DNA of 64,000 nt. Origin: Emiliania huxleyi CCMP1516 (lineage: Eukaryota; Haptophyta; Isochrysidales; Noelaerhabdaceae). This document shows, piece after piece, positions 10,913 through 19,893 of this stretch. The first letter of the stretch is position 1; each line of letters opens with the position of its first letter. Below the pieces are notes generated by a model that worked only from the letters and a program-made list of their open reading frames with translations, had not been told where the DNA came from and made no database searches. A program made the position numbers and the translations under genes. The stretch spans positions 640,750-704,749 of the forward strand of contig NW_005200507.1 in NCBI RefSeq assembly GCF_000372725.1, written 5' to 3'.

Positions 10913-11437
10913 TCACTGGTCGTCGCCCATCGCGTCGTCCTTGGCGGCGGTGGCGCCATCGGCCTTCTCCTCGGCGGGGGGCTGGCTTGTCGCAACCTGA
11001 ACCTTGATAGGCTCGGCCCTCGCCCGCTTGCGGACCGTCACGTGCAGCAAGCCGTGCTCCAGCGTGGCCTGCACCTTCTCTGGGTCGATGCGCTCAGCGG
11101 GCAAAGCAACAGCACGGTGGATCTTGCCGCAGTAGTTGAGGCCGCTGCGCTCGAACTTGGACTCACCCCTCACGCGGAGCACCCCCTCGTCCAACGTGAT
11201 GTCGACGTCCGACGGCAGGACGCCCGGCGCCTCGAACGCGAGGTGGAAGGCGTCCTCGGTCTCGCGGAGCTCGGAGGAGTGGCAGCGTGGCGGGGCGTGC
11301 GCGAATGCGTCGACCAGGTCGAAGAGGTCGTGGCGCGGGAAAGGCATCTGGAGAGCTAGCATTGCTGCTTCGATTGTTCGGCGGACCTCTGGACACTTCT
11401 GGAGCGTCGCCGACCTCTTGTCACGCTCGAGATTCAT
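10913..11437 (-). CDS. small heat shock protein (HSP20, alpha-crystallin domain)
   Basis: A single-exon protein of 174 residues. The alpha-crystallin domain covers about residues 54-147: HSSELRETEDAFHLAFEAPG, VDITLDEGVLRVRGE, and the closing beta strand EHGLLHVTVRKR carrying the G-x-L motif. There is an N-terminal arm with hydrophobic and aromatic residues (LALQMPFPRHDLFDLVDAF) and a charged C-terminal tail ending in AKDDAMGDDQ. Such proteins are ATP-independent holdases that form oligomers and keep unfolding proteins soluble. No transit peptide is obvious, so I expect it in the cytosol or nucleus. It is divergent from WDR60 across a 388-bp spacer, which is the place to look for heat-shock control. 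Confidence 0.92.
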   Translation of the reverse strand: MNLERDKRSATLQKCPEVRRTIEAAMLALQMPFPRHDLFDLVDAFAHAPPRCHSSELRETEDAFHLAFEAPGVLPSDVDITLDEGVLRVRGESKFERSGLNYCGKIHRAVALPAERIDPEKVQATLEHGLLHVTVRKRARAEPIKVQVATSQPPAEEKADGATAAKDDAMGDDQ

Positions 11438-11825
11438 CGATGTCTGGAGCGTCTGCTGAAAACAGTCGATCGATACCTGAATTCCTTAGAGAGATGTTAG
11501 AGGTGGGGAATTCCTCCAAACCGTTGACTGTCTGTACTCGAGTAGATAGATTGATGACTCCACTGTCTGTCCGTTCTCGATCGATTCATTCCTCCGTGTT
11601 TTCTGTGAACAATTCCAGCGTTCTGCTGACCGGGCTACTAAGAGAAAGAGAAAGAAAAAACATCTCACAAACCTCTCCTTCTTCTCCCCTGCTCCTTCCA
11701 CTCCTAGCACACTGTCGGTGTCGCTGTGAAGTTGGCGTCGTAACAGAACGGCAACGCGCGCCGGGGGGGGCGCCGGGACAGTCGGGGTGGCCTCACGCAC
11801 ATGCGCTTCTGGCCTCGCTGTCGTC
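11438..11825. promoter_or_regulatory. bidirectional spacer between HSP20 and WDR60
   Basis: This is the only upstream DNA for both divergent genes. It is relatively AT-rich and contains several GAA/TTC half-sites, for example GGAATTCC near 11508 and a TTTCTGTGAACAATTC stretch near 11600. The spacing (three bases between half-sites) does not match the usual heat-shock element exactly, so the assignment is weak. A (GA)-rich stretch and a poly-G run sit near 11640 and 11763. Confidence 0.3.
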
Positions 11826-14063
11826 ATGGCGGACGACGAGTACGATGACGACGAGTTCGATGAATACGATGACGGCACGCGCTAGAACCCGCCTCCTCCA
11901 CCCTTCCCACTCTCGCAATGCGCTCATGGCAGCCACACCCGCCGCCAGCATGCTGCACCCACTGAGTCGGGAGCCACGCCACTTGCACAGAATTTGAAGA
12001 GGACGAGGAGGAGGAGGGGCCGGCGCCACCTTCACCGCAGCGGACGCCCACAGCGGCGGCGGCCACCGTCAAGCCGGAATCGACGAGGGCTCCGCTGAGC
12101 CCGCACGAGCACCACCAGGTGGTGGGGCAGGTGGACGCAATCCCGAGGAAGCCGCACTTTATTGCACCGCAGACGCAGGCCGAGCGCTCGCTCCACAGCC
12201 TACGGGTCGCACGGCGGGAGGCGCTGCGCAAGGCGGTAGAGCTGCAGCAAGAGTCGTTCACTCTGTATGAGTCAGCACCCCAGACGCCGTACGAGCTCAT
12301 GCGCCGCGAGATCAAGCTGCGCACAAAGTCGAGCCAGACCCGCGACGACGACTCTGGGGCGGCAACTCAGACGGAGGAGATCGAACGGGATGACCAGGCC
12401 TGCCACGCGCCGGACGATCTCGCCACTACTGCGAGACGCGCCCTCCAAGACCAGTCCGACTCGGCTCGCACTGCCGCGACCCTCTCCGCCAACACGGCGC
12501 GCCTCAATCGCTTTCTCGGCGCGGCGAGCGCGGTCGTCGAGGCGCTCTGCGTCGAGAATGCGCTCGCCGGCGCACTTGGGGATGGCGGGCTCTGTCCGCA
12601 CTCGGAGCTCCCGATGGCGTCCCGGTCGGCGGAGCTCGTCCCGCCGTCACCGTTCGATGGGAGGCCTCCCGTGGACATTTCCTTTGCGCCCGGTGCTGGC
12701 GGCGTGCTAGTCGCTTACGGGCCGCACCCCGGCGACAAGCCGCGCGGCAAGCGGCGCGAAGAAGTGGCGCTCAGGCGCGCGGCCGCGGGTGGGATTCTGT
12801 GCGTTTGGAGCGTCCACCAGCCGGCCGAGCCGCGAGAGGTGCTCCGTTGCGCCGGGCTGCCAACCTGCTGCGCCATCGCGTCGGCGCCGTGCCGGGTCGC
12901 GCTTGCTGGCACCGCCGAGGGGGCGGTGCAGCTGTGGGATTTGCGCGACTCGGAAGCGCGGTACGAGCGCGCGACACTCGGCGGAGCAATGCGAGCGCTC
13001 CGGTCGGCCGCCTTTAGCTCTCACGGCTGCGCGCTCAACGAGGGCCACGAGGCGCCCGTGGTCGCGCTCGCACTCGCTCCGCCAACTGCGGCTGCGGAGG
13101 CGGAAGATCTAGTTGCGACGAGCTTGGACAGTGCTGGTCGGCTGCTGGTGTGGCAGCTGCTCGAGGGGAGCCTCACGCAGTTGGGCGAGCGCCTGTCGGA
13201 GGAGGGCCTACCACGGGAGGGCGACGGCCTCAACCTCGACGCGTTCGCCTACGGGCAGACTGTCGGCGCGAGGCTGCGGTTGGTGCGTACGTCTGCGGTG
13301 CATGTTTGCGCGCCCCCCGCTCGAGCGGTGGCGGCGGTGCTCCCTGCGACGGCGCTCTGCCTCGCGCTCCTTCCCCTGGACCCGTCGCGTTGCCTCGTCG
13401 GCCTCGACAACGGCCGGCTGGTGCAAGTCTCGCGGTACGCCAACGCGCGGCCGAGCCCTGCCGAGTTTGCTCCGCCGCCTGACTCGAGCCGCGCGAGGGC
13501 CGTCACGTGCCTCGCTTTCTCGCCCTCTCTGTGCTCGGCCTTTCTCGCCGGCCGTGCCGACGGCTCCGTCAGCCTGTATACGCTCAGCGCGTCGCTGCCT
13601 CTCCTCGTCCTCGAGCCGCCCGCCCTCGCTCCCGCCGTGCAGCTCCTCTGGTCGCCGAGTCGACCGTGCGCCGCGCCCGCAGCGCCGCCGCCCGCGCCCC
13701 GCCGGGGCTCGACTCATCCATCCTCTCGCCCCCACCCCCTCTCCGCGCAGCTGCGTCTTCCTCCTCCTCGACGGCGACGCGACGCTGCACTTTTACGACC
13801 TGCTCGAGCGGAGATGGGCGCCGACTGCGTCGGCCCCGCTCTACTCGCACGCGAAGAGCGGCTTTGGCACGGCCGGTTGCGACGCACAGGTCCGGCTCGC
13901 CTTGGGCGCGAGGGTCGAGGCTCGGCGGTCGGGCGGGGCGTGCTGCTACCTCGGCGTCGTCGGTGGTGGCGGGGCTGCAGCTGTTCACCTCCTGGAGGAG
14001 GCGCAGGCCGTGCCGCGCCCAAACGAGGCGTACAGGCTGCACGAGGTGGTGGACGGGTTGTGA
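11826..14063 (+). CDS. WDR60: WDR60/DYNC2I1-like dynein-2 intermediate chain
   Basis: Three exons (11826-11874, 11991-13665, 13751-14063) give 678 residues. The 49-nt first exon encodes MADDEYDDDEFDEYDD and is joined by a GC-AG intron to EFEEDEEEE, rebuilding the acidic N-terminus typical of WDR60. The block QTPYELMRREIKLRT and ATQTEEIERDDQ matches the conserved YE and QTEEIE region just before the WD40 part. WD-like repeats follow (GAVQLWDLRDS, DSAGRLLVWQL, RADGSVSLYTL), and the last is completed by splicing SPSRP to CVFLLLDGDATLHFYDLLE. WDR60 is an intermediate chain of the dynein-2 motor that drives retrograde intraflagellar transport, so its presence implies a cilium or flagellum. The WD propeller is divergent, as usual for the family. 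Confidence 0.82.
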
Positions 14064-14102
14064 CGGTGAAGTTCAAGCGGGTTTTCTCCTCTGTGAGTGA
14101 GT

Positions 14103-14267
14103 ATTCTTGATACGAAACCACGACGACACACACCAGTCGACTCGCATCGGTTGCCTCCATGAACGGCGGAGCTATTCTCGCGCCCACACCACACCTGGCT
14201 CCAACGTGGACACGCCCATAGCTGGGGACACTACTAGGTCACGCATGGCATCAGAAGTTTTGTCTCT
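14103..14267 (+). repeat. 165-bp dispersed repeat, copy 1
   Basis: This block is nearly identical to 51202-51368, differing by a 2-bp indel and a few substitutions. It starts ATTCTTGATACGAAACCACG and contains no ORF of note. A (CA)n tract follows at 14268-14291. High identity over 37 kb apart implies recent spread or duplication. I see no terminal inverted repeats, so the class is unknown. Confidence 0.8.
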
Positions 14268-14360
14268 ACACACACACACACACACACACACGCGCCCTCC
14301 CGGTTTTTTCCTCTCTGTTCTCTCTCCAGACGCCGTTTTCTGTGTCTGTGGGGGGCCAAT

Positions 14361-15107
14361 ATGAGCTTTTGGCTACCGTGCTTGCTGCTGGCCAGCCTGC
14401 TCGCAGCCGCCACGGCGGGCCCCGTGCTCGACCGTCGGCCCGACGCGTCCCGCGCCTTGGGGGACGGCACGATAAAGGTTGAGGACCACCGGCGGGTCAT
14501 GCGGCGGGTCAACGAGGACGACAAAATAAAGATGGAACCCTACCGGGTCAACGAGCGGGACAATGACCACCATGAAGAAGGAGAAGACGACAACGACGAC
14601 GACGATGTCGTCGTGCCGTTTCCCCTTCTGCAGCGGTTCCTCGCGCATTTGGACGACCTCGACGGCGACGGCAAGGTGGACGAAGACGATGCGGAGGAGC
14701 GACGGCGCACGATAGCGGCGCTCATGCGAGCGGCGGCCAGGTATGGGGCGGTTCCCATTGCAGGGCCGCTGACGACGAACTTCGTGACGGCAGGCGACGT
14801 GAGGGGGGCGCTGCGGGCATCGACCGCCAGCGACGCGCTCGCAAGGTACGGGCAAGGCGCTTCCCATACAGAGGCGGTCAAGATCGCTTACGTGCGCGCG
14901 GAGGATCGCGCCGAGACGCTCGAGCTCGCCATCATCGCGTGCGGGTTCAGTGTGATGGTCTTGTGCAGCTTGGTGCTCCTCCGCCAGCTGACCCGCCGGC
15001 GCAACCCGCTGAGGCGTCTCGAGGAGGACGACGCTACCGTCATGCGGCGCGCCCGCTCCAACTTCGTCGACAGGAGCGGCGTTGACCTTGCGGGCGGAAC
15101 ACGGTAG
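14361..15107 (+). CDS. small single-pass membrane protein with a Ca-loop-like motif
   Basis: A single-exon protein of 248 residues. It opens with a signal peptide (FWLPCLLLASLLAAATAGPV) and continues with a very acidic stretch (EEGEDDNDDDD). A single EF-hand or dockerin-type loop, DLDGDGKVDEDDAEE (about residues 98-112), has Asp at alternating positions as in a calcium-binding loop. A membrane segment, LELAIIACGFSVMVLCSLVL, lies near residues 195-215, followed by a basic tail (RRRNPLRRLEEDD). The inferred topology is lumenal or extracellular N-terminus and cytosolic C-terminus. Only one loop is visible, whereas EF hands usually pair, so calcium binding is only suggested. No family recognised. 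Confidence 0.6.
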   Translation: MSFWLPCLLLASLLAAATAGPVLDRRPDASRALGDGTIKVEDHRRVMRRVNEDDKIKMEPYRVNERDNDHHEEGEDDNDDDDVVVPFPLLQRFLAHLDDLDGDGKVDEDDAEERRRTIAALMRAAARYGAVPIAGPLTTNFVTAGDVRGALRASTASDALARYGQGASHTEAVKIAYVRAEDRAETLELAIIACGFSVMVLCSLVLLRQLTRRRNPLRRLEEDDATVMRRARSNFVDRSGVDLAGGTR

Positions 15108-15439
15108 AGGGATAAGAGCCCCAAGACCCCCCCCCCCCCCCGAGCGCGAGCCGCAGTCCCGCGCCGGCGCGGAAGCAGCCGCGCAGGCCAGGGCCAGCGG
15201 ACACCCCCCGGCGCGGACGCGCGCAGCGGCGCAGGGGAGCAGCCAGAGCCACCGCCCCGCCCCGCGCCACCCGCAACCGTGGAGACCCGTATCTAACGTC
15301 ACAGCAAGTTTTTTTAACAGAGCTCAGTGGCGCCACACACACCCCCACCGAGCACCGTCCGCAGCGCACCCCGAGGGCCCGACTCCGTGCCCGCCGAGCG
15401 CGCGCTGTGCGCGCTCTCTCCAGCGTCCAGGTCTCCTCC
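15108..15439. other. convergent spacer with a poly-C run
   Basis: This lies between the 3' ends of the membrane protein gene and UTP15. It holds a run of about 16 C residues at 15126-15141 and otherwise low-complexity GC-rich sequence. No gene or repeat family is recognised. Confidence 0.5.
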
Positions 15440-17122
15440 TCACGGCAGCATGGGAGACGCCTGCTTCGCCTTCTTCTGCGGCCGCAGGAGGGAGGTACCA
15501 CCCGACTCGTCGCCCCCCGCGCCCGGCGCGCGGAGCGGCGCCGACGGCACCGCGCCCGCGAGCAACACATCCATCGCCCCCATCAGCTGCGCGAGGTCGG
15601 CCTGCAGCCGCGCCTCGCCCTCGCAAGTGGCGCGCAGCCGGACGAAAAGCTCGTCGATGGCGGCGGACTGGCCGAAGACGGGGGCGTACATGTCGAGCAG
15701 CAGGTTCGCCACCCCGATCAGCACGTGCGCGTGCGGCGGCCGCGTGATGTTCCGCACCAGGAAGCCGACCAGCGGCTGCAGCGTCTGCTGGTCGCGTCCG
15801 TGCAGCGCGATGCGGAGGCCGTTCCGCTGGACGAGCTCCTCGATGACGCCGACGACGACGTCGGCCGCGCCGTTGAGCAGCGCCGCGTCCAGCGCCTCGT
15901 GGTACCGGAACCCCTTGAGCGCCTTGTCGAACCCGGACAGCTTTGGCGGCGCCCCCCTCCCGGCGACCACGTCGCCCGCCTGCGGCGCCTGCGTGCGGCC
16001 GCGCAGGAAGTAGCGGTACGTGCCCGGGTGCGCGCCGTCGAAGCGGGCGGCGATGCCCTCGCTCACCGCGACCTGCCCCGGCTTCGCCCCCAGAGGCCGC
16101 GCCGTCGGGTCCGCCTCGGAGGAGGCGGAGGGCATGTCTGCGCGCGCGGCGGCGGCGCGCTGCCTCCGCACGCAGATGGTCGAGTTGGCGAGGGCGGCGA
16201 CGAGGTGGGAGCGGGTGGGCGAGAGGGCGACTCCGAGGACGGGCGCCTCGTACCGCAGCGAGCCGAGCACCTGGTACCTCGCCAAGTCGTGCACCTTGAC
16301 GAACCGGTCGAGGCCGCCCGAGTAGAGGTGGCCGCTCCCGTCGGCGTGCAGGCACGAGACGGTCTTCGAGTGGGCGACGACGCTCTGCAGCACCTTGCCG
16401 CCGGAGAGGAGGTCGCAGATCGAGATCGAGTTGCCGCTCGCCACCGCCACCATCCCTCCCCCCGCCAGCAGCACGCAGTCCTCCACCGGCTCGCCCATCC
16501 GCACCGTCATCACCGGCCGCGGCGCAGACACGTCCCACAGCTGCACCGTGTGGTCGTACGAGCCGGAGAGGACGAGGCGGTGGGCGCCGGTGTGCTCGCC
16601 CGCCGCGCCCGACACGCGCAGGCAGCGCACCACGTCGGTGTGCCCCTCGAACGTCCGCACCGTCTCCTCGGCCGCGACGTCCCAGCAGCTGACGAGCATG
16701 TCGTCTGAGCCGGTGTAGAGCCGCCCTCCGTCGGGCGAGAAGCGGACCGCGCGCACGGCCTTGGTGTGGCCGCGCATGGTGCGCATCACCGCGCGCGAGC
16801 CCAGGTCGAAGAGCTGCGTCACGCCGCGCTCGTCCGACGCAGCGAGCATCTTGCCGTCGTGCCGGTAGGCGGTGCAGCAGACGGTGTCCTTGAAGCGGGT
16901 GAGCGTGCGGTACACCGCGTTGCTCCGCGACGAGAAGATGTCGACCTGCAGCGAGCTCGCCACGCAAAAATCGTGCGGCGCGACGGGCGAGAACTCGACG
17001 TGCGTCGGCGTGCCCTTGTGCCGAAAGATGAGAGGGTGCGTGTACTTGCGCCACGCCGCGGCCTCGGAAGAGGAGCCCGGCCGGCGCGCTTTGTACACGG
17101 GCACGCGCTCGTAGTCGGTCAT
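15440..17122 (-). CDS. UTP15: UTP15, U3 snoRNA-associated SSU processome subunit
   Basis: A single-exon protein of 560 residues, close to the usual size (about 510-520) with a slightly longer end. It starts MTDYERVPVYKARRP and then has six to seven WD40 repeats, visible as SSLQVDIFSSRSNAVYRTLT, SDERGVTQLFDLGSR, GSDDMLVSCWDVAAEETVR, SGSYDHTVQLWDV and GGLDRFVKVHDLARYQVL. After a low-complexity linker comes the UTP15 C-terminal domain (LSGFDKALKGFRYHEALDAA, VGVIEELVQRNGLRIALHGR, LLLDMYAPVFGQS). UTP15 belongs to the t-UTP/UtpA group that assembles early on pre-rRNA in the nucleolus and is needed for 18S processing. The tail ends in a basic stretch (RPQKKAKQ) that may be a nuclear signal. Confidence 0.95.
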   Translation of the reverse strand: MTDYERVPVYKARRPGSSSEAAAWRKYTHPLIFRHKGTPTHVEFSPVAPHDFCVASSLQVDIFSSRSNAVYRTLTRFKDTVCCTAYRHDGKMLAASDERGVTQLFDLGSRAVMRTMRGHTKAVRAVRFSPDGGRLYTGSDDMLVSCWDVAAEETVRTFEGHTDVVRCLRVSGAAGEHTGAHRLVLSGSYDHTVQLWDVSAPRPVMTVRMGEPVEDCVLLAGGGMVAVASGNSISICDLLSGGKVLQSVVAHSKTVSCLHADGSGHLYSGGLDRFVKVHDLARYQVLGSLRYEAPVLGVALSPTRSHLVAALANSTICVRRQRAAAARADMPSASSEADPTARPLGAKPGQVAVSEGIAARFDGAHPGTYRYFLRGRTQAPQAGDVVAGRGAPPKLSGFDKALKGFRYHEALDAALLNGAADVVVGVIEELVQRNGLRIALHGRDQQTLQPLVGFLVRNITRPPHAHVLIGVANLLLDMYAPVFGQSAAIDELFVRLRATCEGEARLQADLAQLMGAMDVLLAGAVPSAPLRAPGAGGDESGGTSLLRPQKKAKQASPMLP

Positions 17123-17721
17123 CGCAATGAGACGTTGGGCGCGCGTCCGAGCGCGGAGAGTGGGAGGAGAGGCGAGAGGAGCGAGAAACGGAGCGTGCCC
17201 ACCTCGTCGCGAAAAAAGAATTTTTCTTGGGCTTCAGAGTGTTGTGCGAAAAAAGAACGAATTTTGCCTTCCAAGTGCTCCAACTGCGAACGTATCGCTG
17301 TCCCTTTATTCCGAGGAGGACGAAACACCAGTGGTAATCCCGCCGTCAGCTGTCACGATATACCCGAAGGGAACCCCAGTGCCAACACCGACCGTTGAGG
17401 TACAAGTGCTCGAAACGAGAGAATGAGTGGACCTGAGCAACGACATCTCTCGCACTGTGCCTCTGTGTTCGTGCGTCGCCCATCTCTACGGGAGATGACT
17501 GCTCTATTATTCGCGGACTCAGGGCCGGTGCTTTGACGCAGTACAGTGTGCTTCGAGGTAGTATGAACTCAGAACGGCCCCCCGAGAGCGCCTCTTCGAC
17601 GCCCACGGGTCCCGGGGGGTCGGAGGGGTTGCGAGAGGGCCTGGCTATTTTTTGTTTGAATTCTTGAGGCCGTTCAAACATGTAACGTGCGTTCCACGTG
17701 CCCGTCCCCAGCAAGGACAAC
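17123..17721. other. intergenic spacer upstream of UTP15
   Basis: This contains the 5' region of UTP15. Around 17530-17570 it has an imperfect TACT...AGTA palindrome, GTGCTTCGAGGTAGTATG. Related forms occur at 18606 and 18822. No gene is convincing here. Confidence 0.4.
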
Positions 17722-18537
17722 ATGCTAGCCCAGCAGGCCGCTCCCACCGCCGCCCGCGGCGGAGGCAAGGCGGCAAAGGCTGGCAAGGGCGGCGGCAAGG
17801 GCGGCGGCAAGGGTGGTGGCCGTGGCGCACCAGACCCACTTTGCGCCGCCGCCCTCAACGCCCGATACTCGGTCAGAGCCGGCGGAGCGACGGCGGCAGA
17901 GTTGCGGCCGCCGGCGACCTCACACGGCGTCGAGCGCCGTAGAGACGGCCCCGAGAGCCGCCGCCAGGTGTGCCACGACCGCGGTCGCGAGGCTCGTGGC
18001 GATGGATGCGCCAGACCCGCTTGCGCCGCCGCCCTCAACGCCCGATACTCGGTCAGAGCCGGCGGATCGACGGCGGCGGAGTTGCGGCCGCTGGCGAGTC
18101 CGACCTCACACGGCGTCGAGCGCCGTAGAGACGGCCCCGACAGCCGCCGCCAGGTGTGCCACGACCGCCGCCGCGAGGCTCGTGGCGATGGATGCGTCAG
18201 ACCCGCTTTGCGCCGCCGCCCTCAACGCCCGATACTCGATCAGAGCCGGCGGAGCGACGGCGGCGGAGTTGCGGCCGCCGGCGACCTTCCCCTCGACCAC
18301 GCCGCCGACCCGTCGACAAGCACACGCGGACTGCCATCGAGAGGAAGGAGAAGGATGGCGGCGCATCCGGAGCCCGCGGGCGCGGCGTGGGCGGGCGCGG
18401 GCGCGGGCGGACGCGCGGGACCCCGCCAGCGGAGGCGGCAATGCCTCTGGCGGCTCTGCAGGCGGCGCGCGGCGCGCCCCTCGCCGGTCGCCCGCACGCT
18501 CCTGAGGGCCGAGAGGGCCGAGAGGCGGGGTCGGTGA
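17722..18537 (+). CDS. doubtful ORF over a tandem repeat, basic Gly/Lys N-terminus
   Basis: An ATG at 17722 opens a frame beginning MLAQQAAPTAARGGGKAAKA followed by several KGGG units, then a tandem repeat. In the first two repeat units the frame reads CAAALNARYSVRAGG and TAAELRP; the third unit is in another frame. That shift and the lack of a matching family make it uncertain whether this is a gene, a gene duplicated internally and decayed, or only a GC-rich open frame. No neighbour supports a role. Confidence 0.25.
   Translation: MLAQQAAPTAARGGGKAAKAGKGGGKGGGKGGGRGAPDPLCAAALNARYSVRAGGATAAELRPPATSHGVERRRDGPESRRQVCHDRGREARGDGCARPACAAALNARYSVRAGGSTAAELRPLASPTSHGVERRRDGPDSRRQVCHDRRREARGDGCVRPALRRRPQRPILDQSRRSDGGGVAAAGDLPLDHAADPSTSTRGLPSRGRRRMAAHPEPAGAAWAGAGAGGRAGPRQRRRQCLWRLCRRRAARPSPVARTLLRAERAERRGR
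17830..18285 (+). repeat. three tandem copies of a ~181-186-bp unit
   Basis: Units begin at 17830, 18011 and 18197, each starting CAGACCC and running through CCGCCCTCAACGCCCGATACTC to a shared GGCTCGTGGCGATGGATGC. The first period is 181 bp and the second 186 bp; the third unit is cut short near 18285. Units 1 and 2 differ by a few bases and small indels. Confidence 0.85.
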
Positions 18538-18864
18538 CCCGGGGGCATGGGCGGTGCGGCCCGCGCCGCGCGCGGGCGCGTAGCAGCCCGTGAGTGCCGA
18601 GATTGGGTCCGTACTTCGACGTAGTATGGGCCCCCGGGGGCCCATCTACAGCAGCGGCGAAGTGAGCGTGTTTGTGGTGTTGGTGTGACGTCTGAGCTTG
18701 GATCTGTGACTAAAGCCTGTTACCACTGATGGATCCCCACCCGAATAACACACAGTGAGCGCCCCAGCGCTTCACTACGCCCTCCGCGCGAAATCGCTAG
18801 TGGTGCTTTGTGGTAGACATTGTACTTTTGAGTAGTATGGGTACGGTGCCCGAGACCGCTCGAC

Positions 18865-19276
18865 ATGACGTGGCGGCAAATGATCGGTGTGGGAGTCAGA
18901 AATGTGGTCCTTGCGCGAGGAGAGCTTGATAAACTCGAGGGGCCAAAATATGCCGCGAGGAGGGCGGAGTTACGCAGAGAGGCGAGAGAAGCAGCGAGAG
19001 CAAGGGATCGGCAGACGGCAGCGGCGTTTCAGAACGAGGCCGAGGAGAGCGATGAGTCAGAGGATGAAACAGCAGGAGAGAGAACGAGGACGAGAGTGGG
19101 AAGAACGCGAGGTGGCATGAAGGTCGCTGCGAGAATTGGTGAGAAACTGCGAAAAGAGATAGGAAGTGGTAGACGCCCGAGCGCCGAGAGGGTGGGCGAC
19201 GGCTAGCACCACACTTCTCCCCTTGAAATCCCTGTGTGGTGGCGGCGTGCCGTCCTCCCATCCCTCCCTTGGGTTG
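18865..19276 (+). mobile_element. LINE-like family A 3' end with ORF terminus
   Basis: An open frame at 18865-19206 ends GGMKVAARIGEKLRKEIGSG and VGDG-stop. The stop is followed by a 3' UTR that recurs at 31498, 34541, 34820, 50580 and, inverted, at 35395, always closing with CCCATCCCTCCCTTGGG and a TTTC-repeat tail. The recurring C-terminal peptide and tail suggest the end of a retrotransposon ORF. This is the longest copy in the window. Whether the upstream part of the frame belongs to the element is not shown, because all other copies are shorter. Confidence 0.55.
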
Positions 19277-19489
19277 TCTGTTTCTTTCTTTCTTTTGCTG
19301 TCCCTTTTGTCAGGAGCAGGAGAACTAGGAGAGCGCAACCAGTAGGGCTAGGAGGCCCGCGCCTGCCCCCGTGCCGCCGGGTGCAACTTTGTCCTATACG
19401 AGAGGGGAATCCCTGGGACCCTGTCATGTGGGTGAACCCTGCCCAACCCCCCTCCGTGTCGCGATGCGCTCCCCACTCCCGTTCTCCTG

Positions 19490-19612
19490 TGTCCCTGATC
19501 GTCCTTCCAAGATCCTGCTCGTGCAGGTGGGGACCCTGTCCTTGTCCCATCTCTCGTCCCTCCGTTACTTAGTTTTGGAGACTTTGGTGCGTCTTGTTTT
19601 CTTTCTTTTCCC
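19490..19612 (+). mobile_element. LINE-like tail, hairpin-bearing family
   Basis: This matches 700-806: CCCTGATCGTCCTTCCAA, a CCTGCTCGTGCAGG hairpin, GGACCCTGTCC, and a tail GTTTTCTTTCTTTT. A related inverted copy with a TTTA tail lies at 34923-35003. The hairpin just upstream of the tail is conserved between copies. No coding sequence remains. Confidence 0.5.
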
Positions 19613-19665
19613 CCCTCGCGCGCGAATCCGATTAAAGATTTTCCGCTCGTCGACACTAGAGCTCT

Positions 19666-19729
19666 AGTCGCGGCGCTCCCATCCCTCCCTTGGGTTGTCT
19701 GTTTTATTTCTTTCTTTTAGTCGCGGCGC
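19666..19729 (+). mobile_element. 42-bp retroelement tail with an 11-bp target duplication
   Basis: The sequence AGTCGCGGCGC occurs at 19666-19676 and again at 19719-19729. Between the copies lie only 42 bases of family A: TCCCATCCCTCCCTTGGG, GTTGTCTG and a T/C-rich tail. This is a severely 5'-truncated insertion with a clean target site duplication. Confidence 0.85.
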
Positions 19730-19893
19730 GCGAGAAAAAAGTGACTTTTTAAACCAAAAACGGCCTCCGGCGAGTCCGAGTGCGGTGGACGGCGATTTGC
19801 CTGGCGGCGAATGGGCAGCCTGCCGGCGGAGGATCGCGGTCGCAGTTCGCAGAGCCCTGCCAGCAATTCCAGCACTCCTCCTCCCACATGGCC

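Noticed and set aside
11480-11620. Canonical heat-shock element upstream of HSP20
   Set aside because: GAA/TTC half-sites exist but the spacing is three bases rather than two; kept only as a weak regulatory note.
17830-18285. CRISPR-like array
   Set aside because: Units are about 180 bp without unique spacers, and the region is eukaryotic nuclear DNA.
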